NCBI GenBank assembly: GCA_015501605.1
Contig: JADNRZ010000003.1
Location: forward strand, 1,116,001-1,180,000
DNA: 64,000 nt
Reading direction: 5' to 3'
From: Panaeolus papilionaceus
Lineage: Eukaryota; Basidiomycota; Agaricomycetes; Agaricales
Of the stretch, positions 1 to 12,194 are shown piece by piece. The notes below the pieces were generated by a model. The model saw nothing but the letters and a program-made list of their open reading frames with translations, had not been told where the DNA came from and did not search any database. Within the stretch, counting starts at the first letter, position 1. Each line of letters starts with the position of its first letter. The translations under genes and the position numbers were made by a program.

Positions 1-3000
1 GAAACACTCACTCATCTAACAGTTCAGGAACCTTGACACAAAGGGCAAAGAGGAGTTCGAGGTGTTGAAGAACTTGAGGTTTCTGAGCGGGCAGTTCAAT
101 CCTTTCAGGGAGATAAGGCGTATGGACTAAATCGTCCATATCTGTGTCTTCGTCTTCGTCTTCGTCTTCCTCTGTCTCCTTTTCTTTGCTCGGAGGTTTT
201 CCCAGTTGCAACTTTCGGAGCATTTGTAGAGCAAACTGTCGGATCATGGACCAGATAGGGTGGTGATTCGGTACCCATAGCTTGACAGTGTTGATTGCAG
301 CAGCTCTTGTACGTTTTTCTGTCATGGAAATCAAGAATCGTTCCGCAAGCGCTCAAATATACGTACCCGAATGGGTGGTGAGCTCTAGCAGAACGTTAAG
401 CGCTTCAATTCGAAGTGCTGGTCTTTGCATCACGAACCCTCGAAGAGTGAGGAAACCGACTTGCAATCGGTCAGAACTGCAGAGGAGTAAATGAGCAATG
501 TCAATGTGCTTGATCGAAGGTATGACCTACTTCGAGCTGTCAACACAGAAGTCGCGTAAGAGGTCCAATACACCTCCAGGAACTGACGGTAGATCAAGAA
601 GGAAACGAGAGAATGTTTTGTCTTTTCCATCCAACACGTTTTGGTACCCTGTCATGATATGATTAAGCCAGCTTTCGTAGTTCGGCCTCTGTAGAGAAGA
701 GTCAGACGGTAGGTAAACCCAATATGCAAACACCGTACCCAGTTTCTGTCATCTTGTGATCGTACTTGGTCATTGTACCATTCTTCGTTCATCCATGTCG
801 TAGCCAGCCGGATACTAAACTTCCGTCAGCAAGCGAAAGAGATAGTAGTGCATCAAAGACAAACCGGGATGTAAAATCCTGCATTATATAGTCACAAAGA
901 ACCTGCCGGAGATGATCTTGTCTTGAATAAAAATTCGAGCCGACCAGAGCCATAGAATCCTCTTCCTTGGCATCTGTGGGGGGTTCTGCAACCCTCGTAA
1001 TCATCCGAACAAGAAGAAGCATCCAAATTTCTGCAGCGGAGTTTCCACCAGCCTGAAGGGAATCTGCTGCGAGGCCGTCACCTTTCAATTCATCGGCCCC
1101 ATCCCAGATACGATCAATGGAGTCTACCACCAAAGATTGACGTTCGCTCTCTGTAAGATTTTTAGGGAGAGGTAGTTGGAAGTCAACCAGTTCCAGGTTA
1201 ATGGGTTGTGCCCCTGTGGCTATAGCAGCTGGTTCATCGGCATCACCCACACCCGAGAGCTGTAAGAAACAATAAATCAGCACCGATTGTAAAATGTGAG
1301 TATCACACATACCTCTGCATTTAGTTTCTCAGGTTCGTACTCCAATTCTTCTTCATCAATAACCATCTTCATAGGATCAACAGGCTCCTGTTTCACAACA
1401 TCAGGAGGCTCGGCTTGTGGTAATGCGTTTGCAGATTCTTTGGTAGCTTGAACAGCTTTGCGGGGTGCGGTAGGTACTGACGACACCGGCAGAGCGACAG
1501 GTGCTGCATTAGGCGCTACAGTTGTAGATGCCGACGGTTGAGGTGCAGGCAACCCGCGACTTTGACGGAAATTATTTACAAGGGATACGAGCTGCGACTC
1601 AGTGAAAGCTTCTAAATTAGCGACTATGAGATTGGTGATCAGAGGAGCCGGAAGTGAGGTGAAGTCAAATGCGGAGAGGAAAGAAGTGGATGATGGCTGC
1701 GGCAGCTCATCAAGTTTTATTCGTTTACTGTCTGCAGGTTCTGCAGCAGTCGAAGGAGGTCTCTTGCGGCTTTCGGCGAGCGCTGCTTTGCGCTTTTTTT
1801 CTTCTATAGCTGCTTTTTCCATCCGTGCACTTTGTTGGGAAAGTGTGATATTGATTTGAGGGACGTATTGGCTGCTGGCTGGCATCCTGATACTGAATTA
1901 AGCTTTTTGATCGAGGACTCGATGCAGTAAAACCACTCACTTCGAAATATGGATCAAAAGAATTCGTACCGCCTTTTCCACACTTTTGACGCTCGCCGCG
2001 TCAAGTCCTACCAGTGCGGCTGGGGTCCATGAACCGAAGGCAGATACCACATAGGGTAATGTAGCTGGTCTTTGCTTCACGAGTGCGACCCAGGAATTCA
2101 ATAATGCGGACAGTAGATCGACATCCCTGTAATGGTTTACGTCAGAGGGCATACAGGCCGAAACGTGGGCATGGCATACTGGCTTGAATAGAGTGTCGCA
2201 GTTAAACCTTCCAAGAGCTTTTGGCCTTCAGCCTCTAGCTTTGCAACTGATATGAATGGATGATCCGCCGGACAGAATGCTATATTGGGATCGTTTTTAT
2301 TTTGCAGCTAATACCGACAATAACATTAAGGGTTGTAATTTGGTTGAATATGGCCAGTCCACATACCCGAGGATCACTGACTCCACGCGTTTGCACCAAA
2401 ATCACCCTTTGTACGAACTTCATAGCGGATATTTTGACACCAACATTGACATTAGCTCCCCACACCATCTCGATTATACGTGATTTGCAGGCAGAGATTG
2501 TGTTCCATGGTCCGACATTGCTTCGGTTGGTACATCTAATGCACATGTTATAACTGAGTTTGCTTGATGAAGATTGGTATACGTACAAGTATCTGAATAC
2601 AAGAGGATAAACGCCAGTAAGGATTTGAATCGCTACTTTGACAACAGCGGGAGATGGATCCTCAATGAGTTGTACGAGAGAGTCCAACTCTCTTACAGCC
2701 ACTAAATAATGGCAGAATATTATTAGTCACACATGCTGATCCAGTGAGGTTTTTAAGTTGACTAACTCTGAGTTTTCTGATCCAAGGTCAAAGTTGAACG
2801 ACATATTGCAAAATGAACAAGGTCAAGGACCCATCTTTTGAGCAATGAATCTCCAGCATTTACGGTAACAGAAAAGAGAGTCTGTGCAAGAATGGGTATG
2901 GGTGATGGCTGACTCTCCAGAGATTCACGTAAAGTTGCAAGTAATGTGGCTTGTTCTTGTGAATTTGCAGGTGCTGTCAAAGCTGCCTGCAATAATTGTA

Positions 3001-3025
3001 GAGGGTCTACAGGATTGTTTGCCAT
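1..3025 (-). CDS. PTA1: Symplekin/PTA1-like pre-mRNA 3'-end processing factor, C-terminus off the left edge
   Basis: Scaffold of the cleavage and polyadenylation complex in the nucleus. The start is the ATG at 3025 (MANNPVDPLQLLQAAL). Helical, HEAT-like exons follow at about 2762-3025, 2590-2700, 2165-2560, 1940-2150, 1300-1885 and further left. The segment around 2180-2260 (AKLEAEGQKLLEGLTATLYS) and the LSALLNSWVALVKQRP segment near 2080 fit the N-terminal symplekin domain. A Lys/Arg and Ser/Pro-rich linker with a nuclear-signal-like KKRKAALAESRKRP stretch follows at about 1740-1830. The exon at 8-334 carries a run of alternating Glu/Asp and ends at a GTGAGT donor, so the gene continues beyond base 1. 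It is divergent from the F-box gene, 177 bp away. The family call rests on fold-like segments recalled from symplekin/Pta1. Exon edges are approximate. Confidence 0.8.
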
Positions 3026-3202
3026 TCCAATATGTGAGCGAGCATCACAAGAGAGAAACTAGAAATAGACGGGACCTTGTCACGTTCAGTCAAATTGGTT
3101 ACATAATCAACACCATTGACTGTTGTGTCAAGGTCATTGAGGTTGAGGGTCTCCAAAGGAACGACGACCATCTACTAACCTCACACCTTTAGTATAACAA
3201 TC

Positions 3203-4280
3203 ATGGATCAAATACCAACAGAATTATGGTCTCAAATTTTCTCTCATGCTTGCAATGATACTGGGCTTACTGCTCGATCACTGTCTCGAACTTCGCGATA
3301 TTTCCATACCATTTCCAAACCTTTCAGATTTAGATCGATGGTCATCCGAGGCATACCTCAATTAATCGATTTTTGTCGATTATTAGAAGCTACTCCGGAG
3401 AGATATAGGATCGTGCACAACCTATTTTTATCAACATACGAGCGCAACTATGAATATTTAAAGCCAAATCCGCAGTACAAACTAGCTCTGGTTGAGTTGT
3501 ACAAACCTGGCGCCGATCCCAGGAAGTTTCAACCAACTCCGGTAAGCAAACTTTAGATTACACAAGACTATAGATAATGAATTCAGGTGTGTCCGCTGGT
3601 AGGAGGAAATTGTGGACGAATATGAAGAACTAGTGATTCATTGCCTGATGCGTATCCTGGTTATCGTCTCCCCGACAGTCAGACGCCTTCACATCTGGTG
3701 CACTCACGATCGCGTTTTTCTTCTTCCTCCAATCCAACTGCCTGAAATTGTCGATCTGACAATGGCCGGCCCCTTCACTTCTATCCTGAAAGCGAGTCCT
3801 GAACGTACCCCTAGCTTTCCAAAGCTGCGTCGGCTCTACCTAAGCGATATTTACATCGGGGCGAGCAGCATGCTGTTTACCATCTTGACTCAGTGCACCC
3901 CAAATCTTACACATCTGCGCCTCGAACCTGGTAATCCACACACTGATGGATTCAGATTGGAAGTTCAAAAAATATTAAACATCCCTCGAGCCCGTAATGA
4001 AGAATCGGCTACGGAACCTGTCTCAACGGCCACCTTCCCGGGTACATTGGAGAGGTTGATCATCCACCCGGGGTTTTCTGAATTCAGTGGGGGATATCTG
4101 ACTTCCCGCTTGATTCAGACTTCCTCCATCCTTGCTCTGAAGCGATTGGCAGATGACCCCCGGGTTGTCATCTGTAGAGAGTATCCCCGCCCTCAGAACG
4201 AAGAAAAGCAGGAACAGGAGCAGTTGGACTACTGGCTACTTTCAGTTGCAGGGAAGAGGACTGTTTGGGACGAGGTATAA
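3203..4280 (+). CDS. F-box domain protein, about 338 aa
   Basis: Two exons, 3203-3541 and 3603-4280, are joined over a 61-nt GTAAGC...TAG intron, and the frame is maintained (PTP then EEIVDEYEEL). The N-terminus MDQIPTELWSQIFSHA followed by a Ser/Arg segment and FHTISKPFRFRSMVI is a typical fungal F-box (residues ~1-45). The remainder has leucine-rich segments (RRLYLSDIYIG, TPNLTHLRLEPGN), as in agaricomycete F-box proteins. By family, the likely role is substrate adaptor of an SCF ubiquitin ligase. The substrate is unknown. F-box families are strongly expanded in mushrooms, so no orthologue name is justified. Confidence 0.8.
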
Positions 4281-6582
4281 AAATATATCGAGATTTGTAT
4301 CGATTGCAGGCGAACGTCCCCGTGTAATCTGGGGGAATGATTACGCCAACATGTTCATGGCCCCCGTGACTTCTTGACAATGTTTTTGTGAATCGAAGCT
4401 GCATTTTCATTTCTCTGCGTTGGAACATGATGCAGCATCATAATCCATAAACTACGTAACACCTCGTCGACTCACTAATTACAAGTAAAGCCTGTTGCTG
4501 TTATATATTTAACGCTCCGTTCAACCTGAATCTCGTATACGCAGGGTTTCATCAGGGGCTAGGCGTTATGACAAGGGCCCGAAACGGAAGTTTCTACCTG
4601 ATTTGGTGATCCCAACTTCTCGACGAGATTTACCGAGCGCGGGATTGATGCGGCATGTATGGCTTTGGCGATGTCTCTGCTATGCGGTTTGCGGCGATGT
4701 CAGTCTTTTGACTTTGGCGGCAATCGTTCAACAAGGACGGGAGGAAGCCCGAATAATTCTCGCGTACGTGCGGCTCGCAATATGACACGCATGATTTTCT
4801 AGAAGTACCGAGTGCAAGTCGTGTTAATGAGACGGCTTGTAGACGGATGTAAGGAGCGATAGGAACGCCTTATTGTTGGATCTCGGTCAACCGGTACATT
4901 CGGAGGGCTGCGCCGTACATTGCCTATCAGAGTGTCACTGACGACAACTTCAAGCGAGTGACATGGAAGATTAAATTCTTTGTGATATCTTGGGTTTTCG
5001 GGAGTCGACCGATTGATGGAATCCAGTACATGAATTTCCCCCTATGTTAGCGGAGGAATGTCCCACATAGAACTCCGACTATAAAAAGGTATGTATCAGT
5101 ATGGAAGTAGCACTTGGTTATCTGTTGCGGTGAGGTCCTTACTGATGTTACAATGACGTATCTCTGCACGGTGTTTTCGCTTTGCGACAAGGAGACAATA
5201 ATATTGAATCTGGCTTTATGCGGGTGAATCCACGCCATACATTCTACACACATACCTTGTGTATCGGGAATCGCCAATCAGACTGGAAAATTCGGATATT
5301 TTTGCAGGGACATCGAAGTCGGAAACTGCCACCACGTAGAGTCGCAGACTGGCAGGGGTTATGTTTCTGTTCGAGTGTCGGCGAAACCTCGAACCATGCT
5401 TTCGTGGGAGGTATATCCAAGACAGTTTGCTGTACTGAGGGAAATTTATCCCAACAATGAAATCACATAATCAAGGGATACATGAGCGTAGTTCTTTCTC
5501 TTGTCCAAGTTCTGCGAAGTTGACATTTAAGTGGATTACTTATAGTGGACATTTGTTACACACCCTGAAATGATTATTCGCAGTGAACGGCAAGATTAGT
5601 GGGTTGAAATTCTGTCAAAAGGTAAAAGTCAATTCACGACGACGGTCATGGGATGATTAGCCAAGATATGAAGTGAAGTGAAAGCTCTGACAGGGGAATA
5701 TAAACTTTAGGTGATACAGAAGAGAGGCACTGGTGCCTACAGGTAGATGTGTGGGACGGAAATAAGAAGAACAAGTGATTCGATCTGATGCGATGGTGCA
5801 TGGGAAAAGGGAGTAGGAATGGAGAGATAGACTTATTAATGTTTTACACCAATCAAGTATTATTGAAATACGACGATACTTCTCACCATGAATCAATGTC
5901 CGTGAAGCATAACACCACAGCAAAGTCCACGGAGTCGGAAGCGAGAGGAAAATGGGGTTCGAGTGGACCTGGCGGTGCGAGATCACCGGGACAAGCTGCT
6001 TTAAACAGTCTGCTGGGCCTGTGAGATGGATTGAATTTGCAGACCGATTTTTGAAGAGGGGAATAGAGAGCTTGAAGAGCTCCCAAGTAGCTAGTATTCG
6101 CGGGACTGTCAACGCCTACAGTCACACACACACACACTCCCGGGTCGTGTATAGACGACGTACATACTTACCACTCAAAAATTGTGGGGCAGAAAGTGTA
6201 CCGCAGAGTTCATTAAAGAACATAGACCTGAGTAGAAAGAAGAACTTTCAGGGCAAAGCAACAAGTGAACGACGATCGGTCAGACATAGACGTTGGATAG
6301 AAATGCAAACGAGTCGTAGATCTGCCGAGTGTTTCTCTTCTGACGGGACATAGGTTCTGACGTGTTACAAGAACTGCATGTATCGGAAGTCTTGGTAGTG
6401 AATAGAATATATTTTTTCTTTGGGGAGAGCTGTAAGTTCATTGTCAAATGCAATGTGATGCTGACGGCGGAGATGTTGACTCAAGACTCTGATTTCCTTT
6501 TATAGGTTTCCAGGTGTCCCAGGAGTCAGGACCTGAGAGCGGACTTTTAATTACTCCAGAAACAAGCCTGCTCTCTAACCAA
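4281..6582. other. 2.3 kb without a supportable gene
   Basis: All open frames here are under about 155 codons, lack recognisable domains and are not extended by convincing splice junctions. The longest are 5657-6112 on the minus strand and 5952-6353 on the plus strand, and they overlap each other. A (CA)n microsatellite lies at 6123-6137. The last few hundred bases are presumably the VMA10 promoter. A lineage-specific gene or a non-coding RNA cannot be excluded. Confidence 0.5.
6123..6137. repeat. (CA)n microsatellite
   Basis: A short uninterrupted CA dinucleotide run in intergenic DNA upstream of VMA10. No function is visible. Confidence 0.9.
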
Positions 6583-7134
6583 ATGGTACGCGTAATGTCT
6601 CCCCGAATCTACCCACACAACACCTCGTTTTAACAAAATTTCATTGTAAAAGGCTGCTCAACAATCTCAAGGTATCCAGACCCTCTTGGAAGCCGAGAAA
6701 GAGGCTGCCAAAATCGTCCAGCAGGCTCGTCAGTGTAAGTCTCGCTAACCACCCCCCTCGATCTCTGACAGATTCTCATCCCACAATCCAGACCGTATTC
6801 AAAGGCTTAAAGATGCAAGGGCCGAAGCATCCAAAGAAATAGAAGAATATAAGCGATCGAAAGAGCATGAATTCAGCGCATTCGAGGCTTCAGTGCGTAC
6901 CAAGCCCTCCCATCTAATCATCAATCGGCTCGAGTGACTTATCGTTATGTGCAGCATGCTGGTACAACGTCAACTACACAGGCTGCCCTCGACAAAGACA
7001 CAGATGCCAAGTTGCTTGAGATCGACGCCGTTTTTAATGCGAAGAAGGACGTTGTAATCAACAATCTCCTCTCTCGCGCCATACTCGTCAAACCAGAACT
7101 GCACCGCAATCTTAAGAAACCCACAACTGCTTAG
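6583..7134 (+). CDS. VMA10: V-type proton ATPase subunit G (Vma10), 121 aa
   Basis: Peripheral-stalk subunit of the vacuolar proton pump. Four coding exons: 6583-6585 (only the ATG), 6653-6734, 6792-6892 and 6955-7134. They sum to 366 nt. The spliced N-terminus MAAQQSQGIQTLLEAEKEAA followed by KIVQQARQYRIQRLKDA is the hallmark N-terminal V-ATPase G helix, and the rest is a continuous charged amphipathic helix ending KPTTA. Family members are about 110-120 residues long, which matches. No other in-frame ATG precedes the GCT at 6653 because a stop lies upstream, so the single-codon first exon with its GTACGC donor at 6586 is the best start. Confidence 0.93.
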
Positions 7135-7713
7135 CCTGTCAAACGCACTATAAGGCACACATTCACATTATATATACCTTTATAATTTCCGTGCGTGAAA
7201 GAGTTCCGGTTTTTTGCAATAAATCTAATCTTTCGCGGTGTATTCGGCGCTCTTGCGGAAAGATACCAACAAAGGGGCTACATAATACAGTACACGATTT
7301 AGTATATACGTGGACGGATACATACCAAGCCATCCCTAAAAATCAAAATATCATAACAAGCGCCTCCAATGGCGGTTTTACAAGATAAGATGCAAATACA
7401 AAAACTGCAGGCAATGCGACAAAAAATAGTGAGGCGGAAAGAGAGGAGCAATGAGTAGCAAAACAAGAGCCAATAATAGTAAGAACTGTATGTAAAACAA
7501 CATGGATAAGTAGCAGATGGTATGTAAAATGAAAACAGCATTCAACGAGTGAGTGGACGTAACTGGGCGTATACAGATGTGTCGTGTAAGGTTATTAAAA
7601 GGGTGGTGAAATCGGAACGATTTCAAAATGAACAGAAAGCGATCGAAAGCGTTGAAAATAAAACATTGAGCTCAACTCTGAAAAGCAAGAAAGTGTTCAG
7701 CAGGGTTTCCTCG
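7135..7713. other. Convergent 3' flanks of VMA10 and the Zn2Cys6 gene
   Basis: A-rich sequence between two converging genes. It holds no open frame with domain similarity or plausible codon use. It probably contains both 3' untranslated regions and polyadenylation sites. Confidence 0.5.
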
Positions 7714-10700
7714 TCACCGAGATTCATTGGCAAGCCAAGGTAGACCAACAGGCATAGCTAAAGATGTCGGTGGCGGTAGCTCAGATGACTCTGAATGGTG
7801 GTGGTGGGGGTTGTGGTGATTTAGGGATGGTGCAGACAATAAGCTTAGACTACCTGGAGGTGTTGTCCTTCTGGGTGATATTTGCTGCTGCAGCGAAGAA
7901 GTCGTGGAAGTCCCACTTAGACCAGATCTCTGGGCTTCCCCTCGCAAAGGTGCTGAACTCCCGAAACCTAGAAGACCACTGGATCTGAGAGAAGGCAGAG
8001 ATACATCACCTTCTCCCAGACCGTTGTGCGATCTCGGGGTTTGAGCCGTGCGCCCACCTCCACCCCCCAATCCCATTGATCCACTGGAGCTCCCGTTGCC
8101 AGAACTAGGACCACTGGAAACACCAGAGCTGCCTTTCCCATCTCCTGATATTCCAGGTCCGGACATCCCAGCCGTAGAGCCGGAAAATTTGGCATTACTA
8201 CTTGACTCGCCTGCATTACCTGCACCGGATTCACCACTAACACCGCTCATCATTGACCAGCGCGATTGCGGATTTCCCTGCTTATTGGCCTCCCTGCCAT
8301 TTGCAGTGGAATATTTACCCAGCTGCGTCGATGGAGAAGTTTCATTGCCATTCCCACCATGTCCCAAAGCCGGCCCGACGACGACAGCCGAACCTGACGC
8401 CGCGCTTATGGTGGAATTTGGCCCTGGGCGTGTATCTCGAGCCGGGTTGTTGATGTTGCCACTAGCAGTGTTGGAGGAATCAGTCAAGCTACCGGGTGAA
8501 AGAATGTTGTTCCTATTGGAGGTATTATTGTTGCTGCTGCTGCCAGAATTTGGCGGACGGCCGAGGGGATAATGCATAGGTGGGGAGTGACTTGGGGACC
8601 GTTTCAAGGTGCTAGTGCCAGAAATAGTGCTTGCCGAAGAGCTTGCCGTGGGGCCATTGTACGAAGGCGCATCGGACCCATGCTGATGTGACAAAGGACG
8701 AGATCCGGAGGGGGCATTCGGATGGTTTATGTTGAATGGAACTTGAGAAGTTGTGCCCCGAACGTCTGAATGTCGTCGGTGTGAGAGCTGATTTGTGTGG
8801 TTATGATGGCCATGGCCGTGTTGTGGTTGGGATGGTGGGGGTTGGGAATGGGAAATGGAAGGATAGAGGTGTTGCTGCGGAGGCGATGGCTGGGAACGCC
8901 AATCTTGGACCAGCTCATTGACTTTAGTACCCCATGCATCCTCGTAAGCGGCAGACCAGCTTCGAATTTGCTGGTCGTCTCGTTTGCAGTACTTGATCAG
9001 GGACTACAGAAAGGCAAAATGTCAGCGTCAATGTCAAGTACTGATGAGGAAAAGGGTCTGAACCCTTGTTTACACACCCAGAGAGCGGCACCCACTATAG
9101 GTGGGTGGTGCAGATAAGGAGCATGAGAAAAAAGTGAATAGTAAAGATAGTCATCAGTAACAGCTGAAATCAGAAAGAAAATGGAGCGCACTGAGTATAC
9201 TGTTCTTCGCACGATCTCCAAGCATTTGTAGGATCAACTGGATTTTTTCGAGCGCCCAGGCAGGATCGGACTTGGGGCCGCGATGAGTCCGTTGTCTCGC
9301 CTAAAGCGACACAATGAATCCGGTGAAAGGATGGACAAGAAGGGGAGCGTGCTTACCACATTGAGGGCAAGTGCGCAGGACGCGTGGTAGACATGCATGA
9401 AGCACCAACTCCATGCACCCGTATTGGAGCTTGTTTCGAACATCGACTGTTGAACTTGGAGACTTTGTTCCGAAAATCGTAGATGGTCTGGAAGGGTACG
9501 ATCCCACTCCTACGAGGAAATTGAGTGACAACAAACCATCAGGCAAGGCGGCACAAACCTCCATCTTCTGCTCGGCCTCTAGAAGCATGCCCATAGGATT
9601 TGCATTTGTATCTGGACCTATAAATAGATATCGCTGCCGTTGAGCGAAAAAACAATGGAACACGAAATTTTTTTAAAAGGAGTCAAATTTACCGTTTAAA
9701 GCATCAAGTGCAAATTCCATCTTGGCGTATATTGAGAGGACGCGTATAAGGTGACCGAATTCGGACGCATACTGTGTCCTAACCGCCGGAAGATAGAGAT
9801 ACTCTATATTTAGAAGGAGCAAACAATGAGAGAAATGAATGGCGGGGATAAAAAGTAAAGGTGATGTGGTGTGGGATGCGAAGACACAGATATAGAGTGG
9901 CATGGGCATCGACAGATTCTGAATGGGCTTAGAAGCAAATGTAACAAAACAAGTAAAGAAAGTGTGCAGGAAGTCGCCATGGAACGAGACTAGGGGGACC
10001 ATGATGTTGGGTGGGGTTTAAGAGGGGGCATGTGTTTGACAACCAAAAAAACCGTAAAATGAATCAACATACCTGGAAGAGTGGAATGTACACCCATTTC
10101 AAAGCTGGTTTCGTCAACTGGAAGACGTAATCTCAGTTCGTGGTCGGTAAATGTAACAGGCTTTTTGAAAAATATGGAAGCCATGACATCAAGAACATGG
10201 ATGAACCAGAAAATGCGGCGGATGGCTTCGCGTTCTATAGAGAGCTGCACAAATTCTGGAGACGGAAGCGGAGTTAGTGTTGGATGTTCGGGGGAATGCA
10301 CGCCGAGGCCCTCCACTATCTGCAAAGCAAGGTCTAAGGGGTTGTTCCGATCAGCTTTAGATGCCCTGGTGGAAGGATTTCATACAAAAGTAGGATGACC
10401 CACCATGAAATCGAGAGCTCCATACAGCGCTTGTATCTTTTGTCAGAATATCATGCATTTGAAGGATACATAGAGCCTGAGCTGCTGCGAGATCTGCCTC
10501 TACCACGAGTCTGCCTGCCCCATCAAACATCAAGGACAAGGCTTCCTGAGCAAATGGCTTCCCAGCGAAACGGGAAGGGGTTGTTTTAATGCGAGGTTGC
10601 TTTGATAATGGTGCAGCAAGTGCACAAACGGCGAGAAGAAGATGTGATGGTACACGATTATGAGCAAGAGCTGAAGCGAATGTGGGTTTGTGAATGACAG

Positions 10701-11412
10701 CTCTCGCGGGATGGCAGTGGGTGAAAAAGACTAATTGAATCATCAGCAAATGCTAAAGGTGGCTGGTAGAAAGAAGACGTGCGATTTGTGAGTTCTCGAG
10801 TAAGAGCAGGTTCTAACTCAATGGTATTAGGCCTCTCCATAGAGACAGGACCATCGATTACGAGGTCTTCAATTGGCATAGGGTTGCCCCTCTCATTTCG
10901 TAGGCGTTTACGGTGGTGTTTGTGCTCGTCGTCACTGTCGTCGTTCAGATTGCCTTGATTTGGATACATTCTAAAGGAACTTTGTGAAGCTGGTGGTGGA
11001 GGATATGGTAGGCCTTCTCTGCTGGGACCTTGTTGGTCTTGCCGCTCTGGTTTAAAAGGCCGCGGAGCAGGAACAGGGCGACCAGATGCATCAGTGTAAG
11101 TGCATTGTTTTGAGGCGTAATAACTGGATAAAATCAGAAAAAAATGAAGAAGTATAATAAAATGACCAACCAATTTGAACAAGGAGCTAGAAATAAGAAA
11201 AATATTGGTTAGTTCTGGGGATGAGAGTGTGAGAGCGAGGACATTCTGTCTACCTGTGCCATCGCAGCGACGTTTTGATTTATGACAAGCGTCACAAGCC
11301 TAAGGGTGGATAAGAAAAGTAAATGTTATACGAAAGAAATAATAAGGACCTTCGCAAGCCTCTTTCGCTTTGGGCCCTTCATGAACGAGTTTGTGCTGTC
11401 CTGGTTGTTCAT
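7714..11412 (-). CDS. Zn2Cys6 fungal transcription factor with fungal-specific TF domain
   Basis: Nuclear DNA-binding regulator. The start is the ATG at 11412 (MNNQDSTNSFMKGPKRKR). Exon 1 (11350-11412), exon 2 (11254-11299), a 16-nt exon 3 (11171-11186) and exon 4 (from 11123) join to give the binuclear cluster CDACHKSKRRCDGTAPCSNC followed by YYASKQC, with spacing C-x2-C-x6-C-x5-C-x2-C-x6-C. A basic KRKRLAK precedes it. Downstream exons encode the middle homology region (HPARAVIHKPTFASAL, then APLSKQPRIKT near 10600, and REAIRRIFWFIHVLDV near 10250), then a helical region to about 8950. A low-complexity Ser/Gly/Asn/His-rich tail ends at the stop at 7714. A 52-nt GC-AG intron is proposed at 10731-10782. 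Targets are unknown. Confidence 0.85.
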
Positions 11413-11666
11413 GGCTGTCTATAAGAGAGAGGCAAGTCCGTCATTTTCTCAGCCTGATGCGGTATCGGTCCGCCGGCAGCTTTCCAGGGCCGCACAACAC
11501 CCAGAACACGTGCGTCTTTTCCCCACACCGCCGGCTCATTTTCTCAGCCCTTTATTTCTTTTTCAAATTTATTATTATTATTATCTCGGGGAGTTTGGAA
11601 TTTAGAGCATTTTTTTCAATTTCATCATACAATGATACAACAACAATTAAATAATCAATTGTACGT

Positions 11667-12194
11667 TTAATCGAACAAGCCGAAGCCCATGTCATCATCC
11701 GATTCCTCCTATAATAATAATAAAAATTAAAACAAATTCAGTTTCACAGTCCGCAGTTAAAAACGTTTGAACATCCACACTAACCTTCTCTTCGACCTTC
11801 TCCTCCTTCTTCTCCTCGGCGGCAGGACCAGCAGCTCCTCCGGAAGAGGCAGCAGCGGGGGCAGCTCCTCCAGCACCACCGGAAGGAACCTATAAAACCA
11901 CGTTAGATCTTCTTCTCTCCACTTAAAATAATTGGGGTGACATACGGAAGCGAGCTTGCTGGAGCCCTCAGCGATCAGCTATATAAGCTCAGTTAGTTAC
12001 ATGAACTTTAGAAATGCAAAGCAAGAAATACACACCTCAGCAGTGGATTTTCCCTTAAGCTCGGAAATGAGCTTGTTGAGGCGCTCATCGTCGGTCTCAA
12101 TGCCAACAACACCCAAGAGCTTCTTGACATCGGCGGCGCTAGGGCTCTCGTTGCCACCGGCTTGGAGGAGGAGGTATGCAGCAATGTTACGCAT
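11667..12194 (-). CDS. RPP2: 60S acidic ribosomal protein P2
   Basis: Lateral-stalk protein of the large ribosomal subunit that recruits elongation factors. The start is the ATG at 12194 ([14 protein letters not shown]). The N-terminal dimerisation segment contains the P2-type [18 protein letters not shown]. It is followed by [17 protein letters not shown], an Ala/Gly hinge, a Lys/Glu stretch and the invariant C-terminus [11 protein letters not shown], ending at 11667. Short introns interrupt near 12035-11980, 11945-11890 and 11785-11710. A TAG acceptor sits directly before the ATG, so a 5' UTR intron is possible. It is divergent from RPS15 over 392 bp. Confidence 0.96.

Noticed and set aside
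5657..6112. 151-codon minus-strand frame as a gene
   Set aside because: No domain, no plausible splice extension, overlapped by plus-strand frames of similar length, and Leu/Ser-rich composition typical of chance frames.
8048..8572. 174-codon plus-strand Pro/Leu-rich frame
   Set aside because: It is antisense to the low-complexity Ser/Gly tail of the Zn2Cys6 protein; the repeat composition keeps both strands open.
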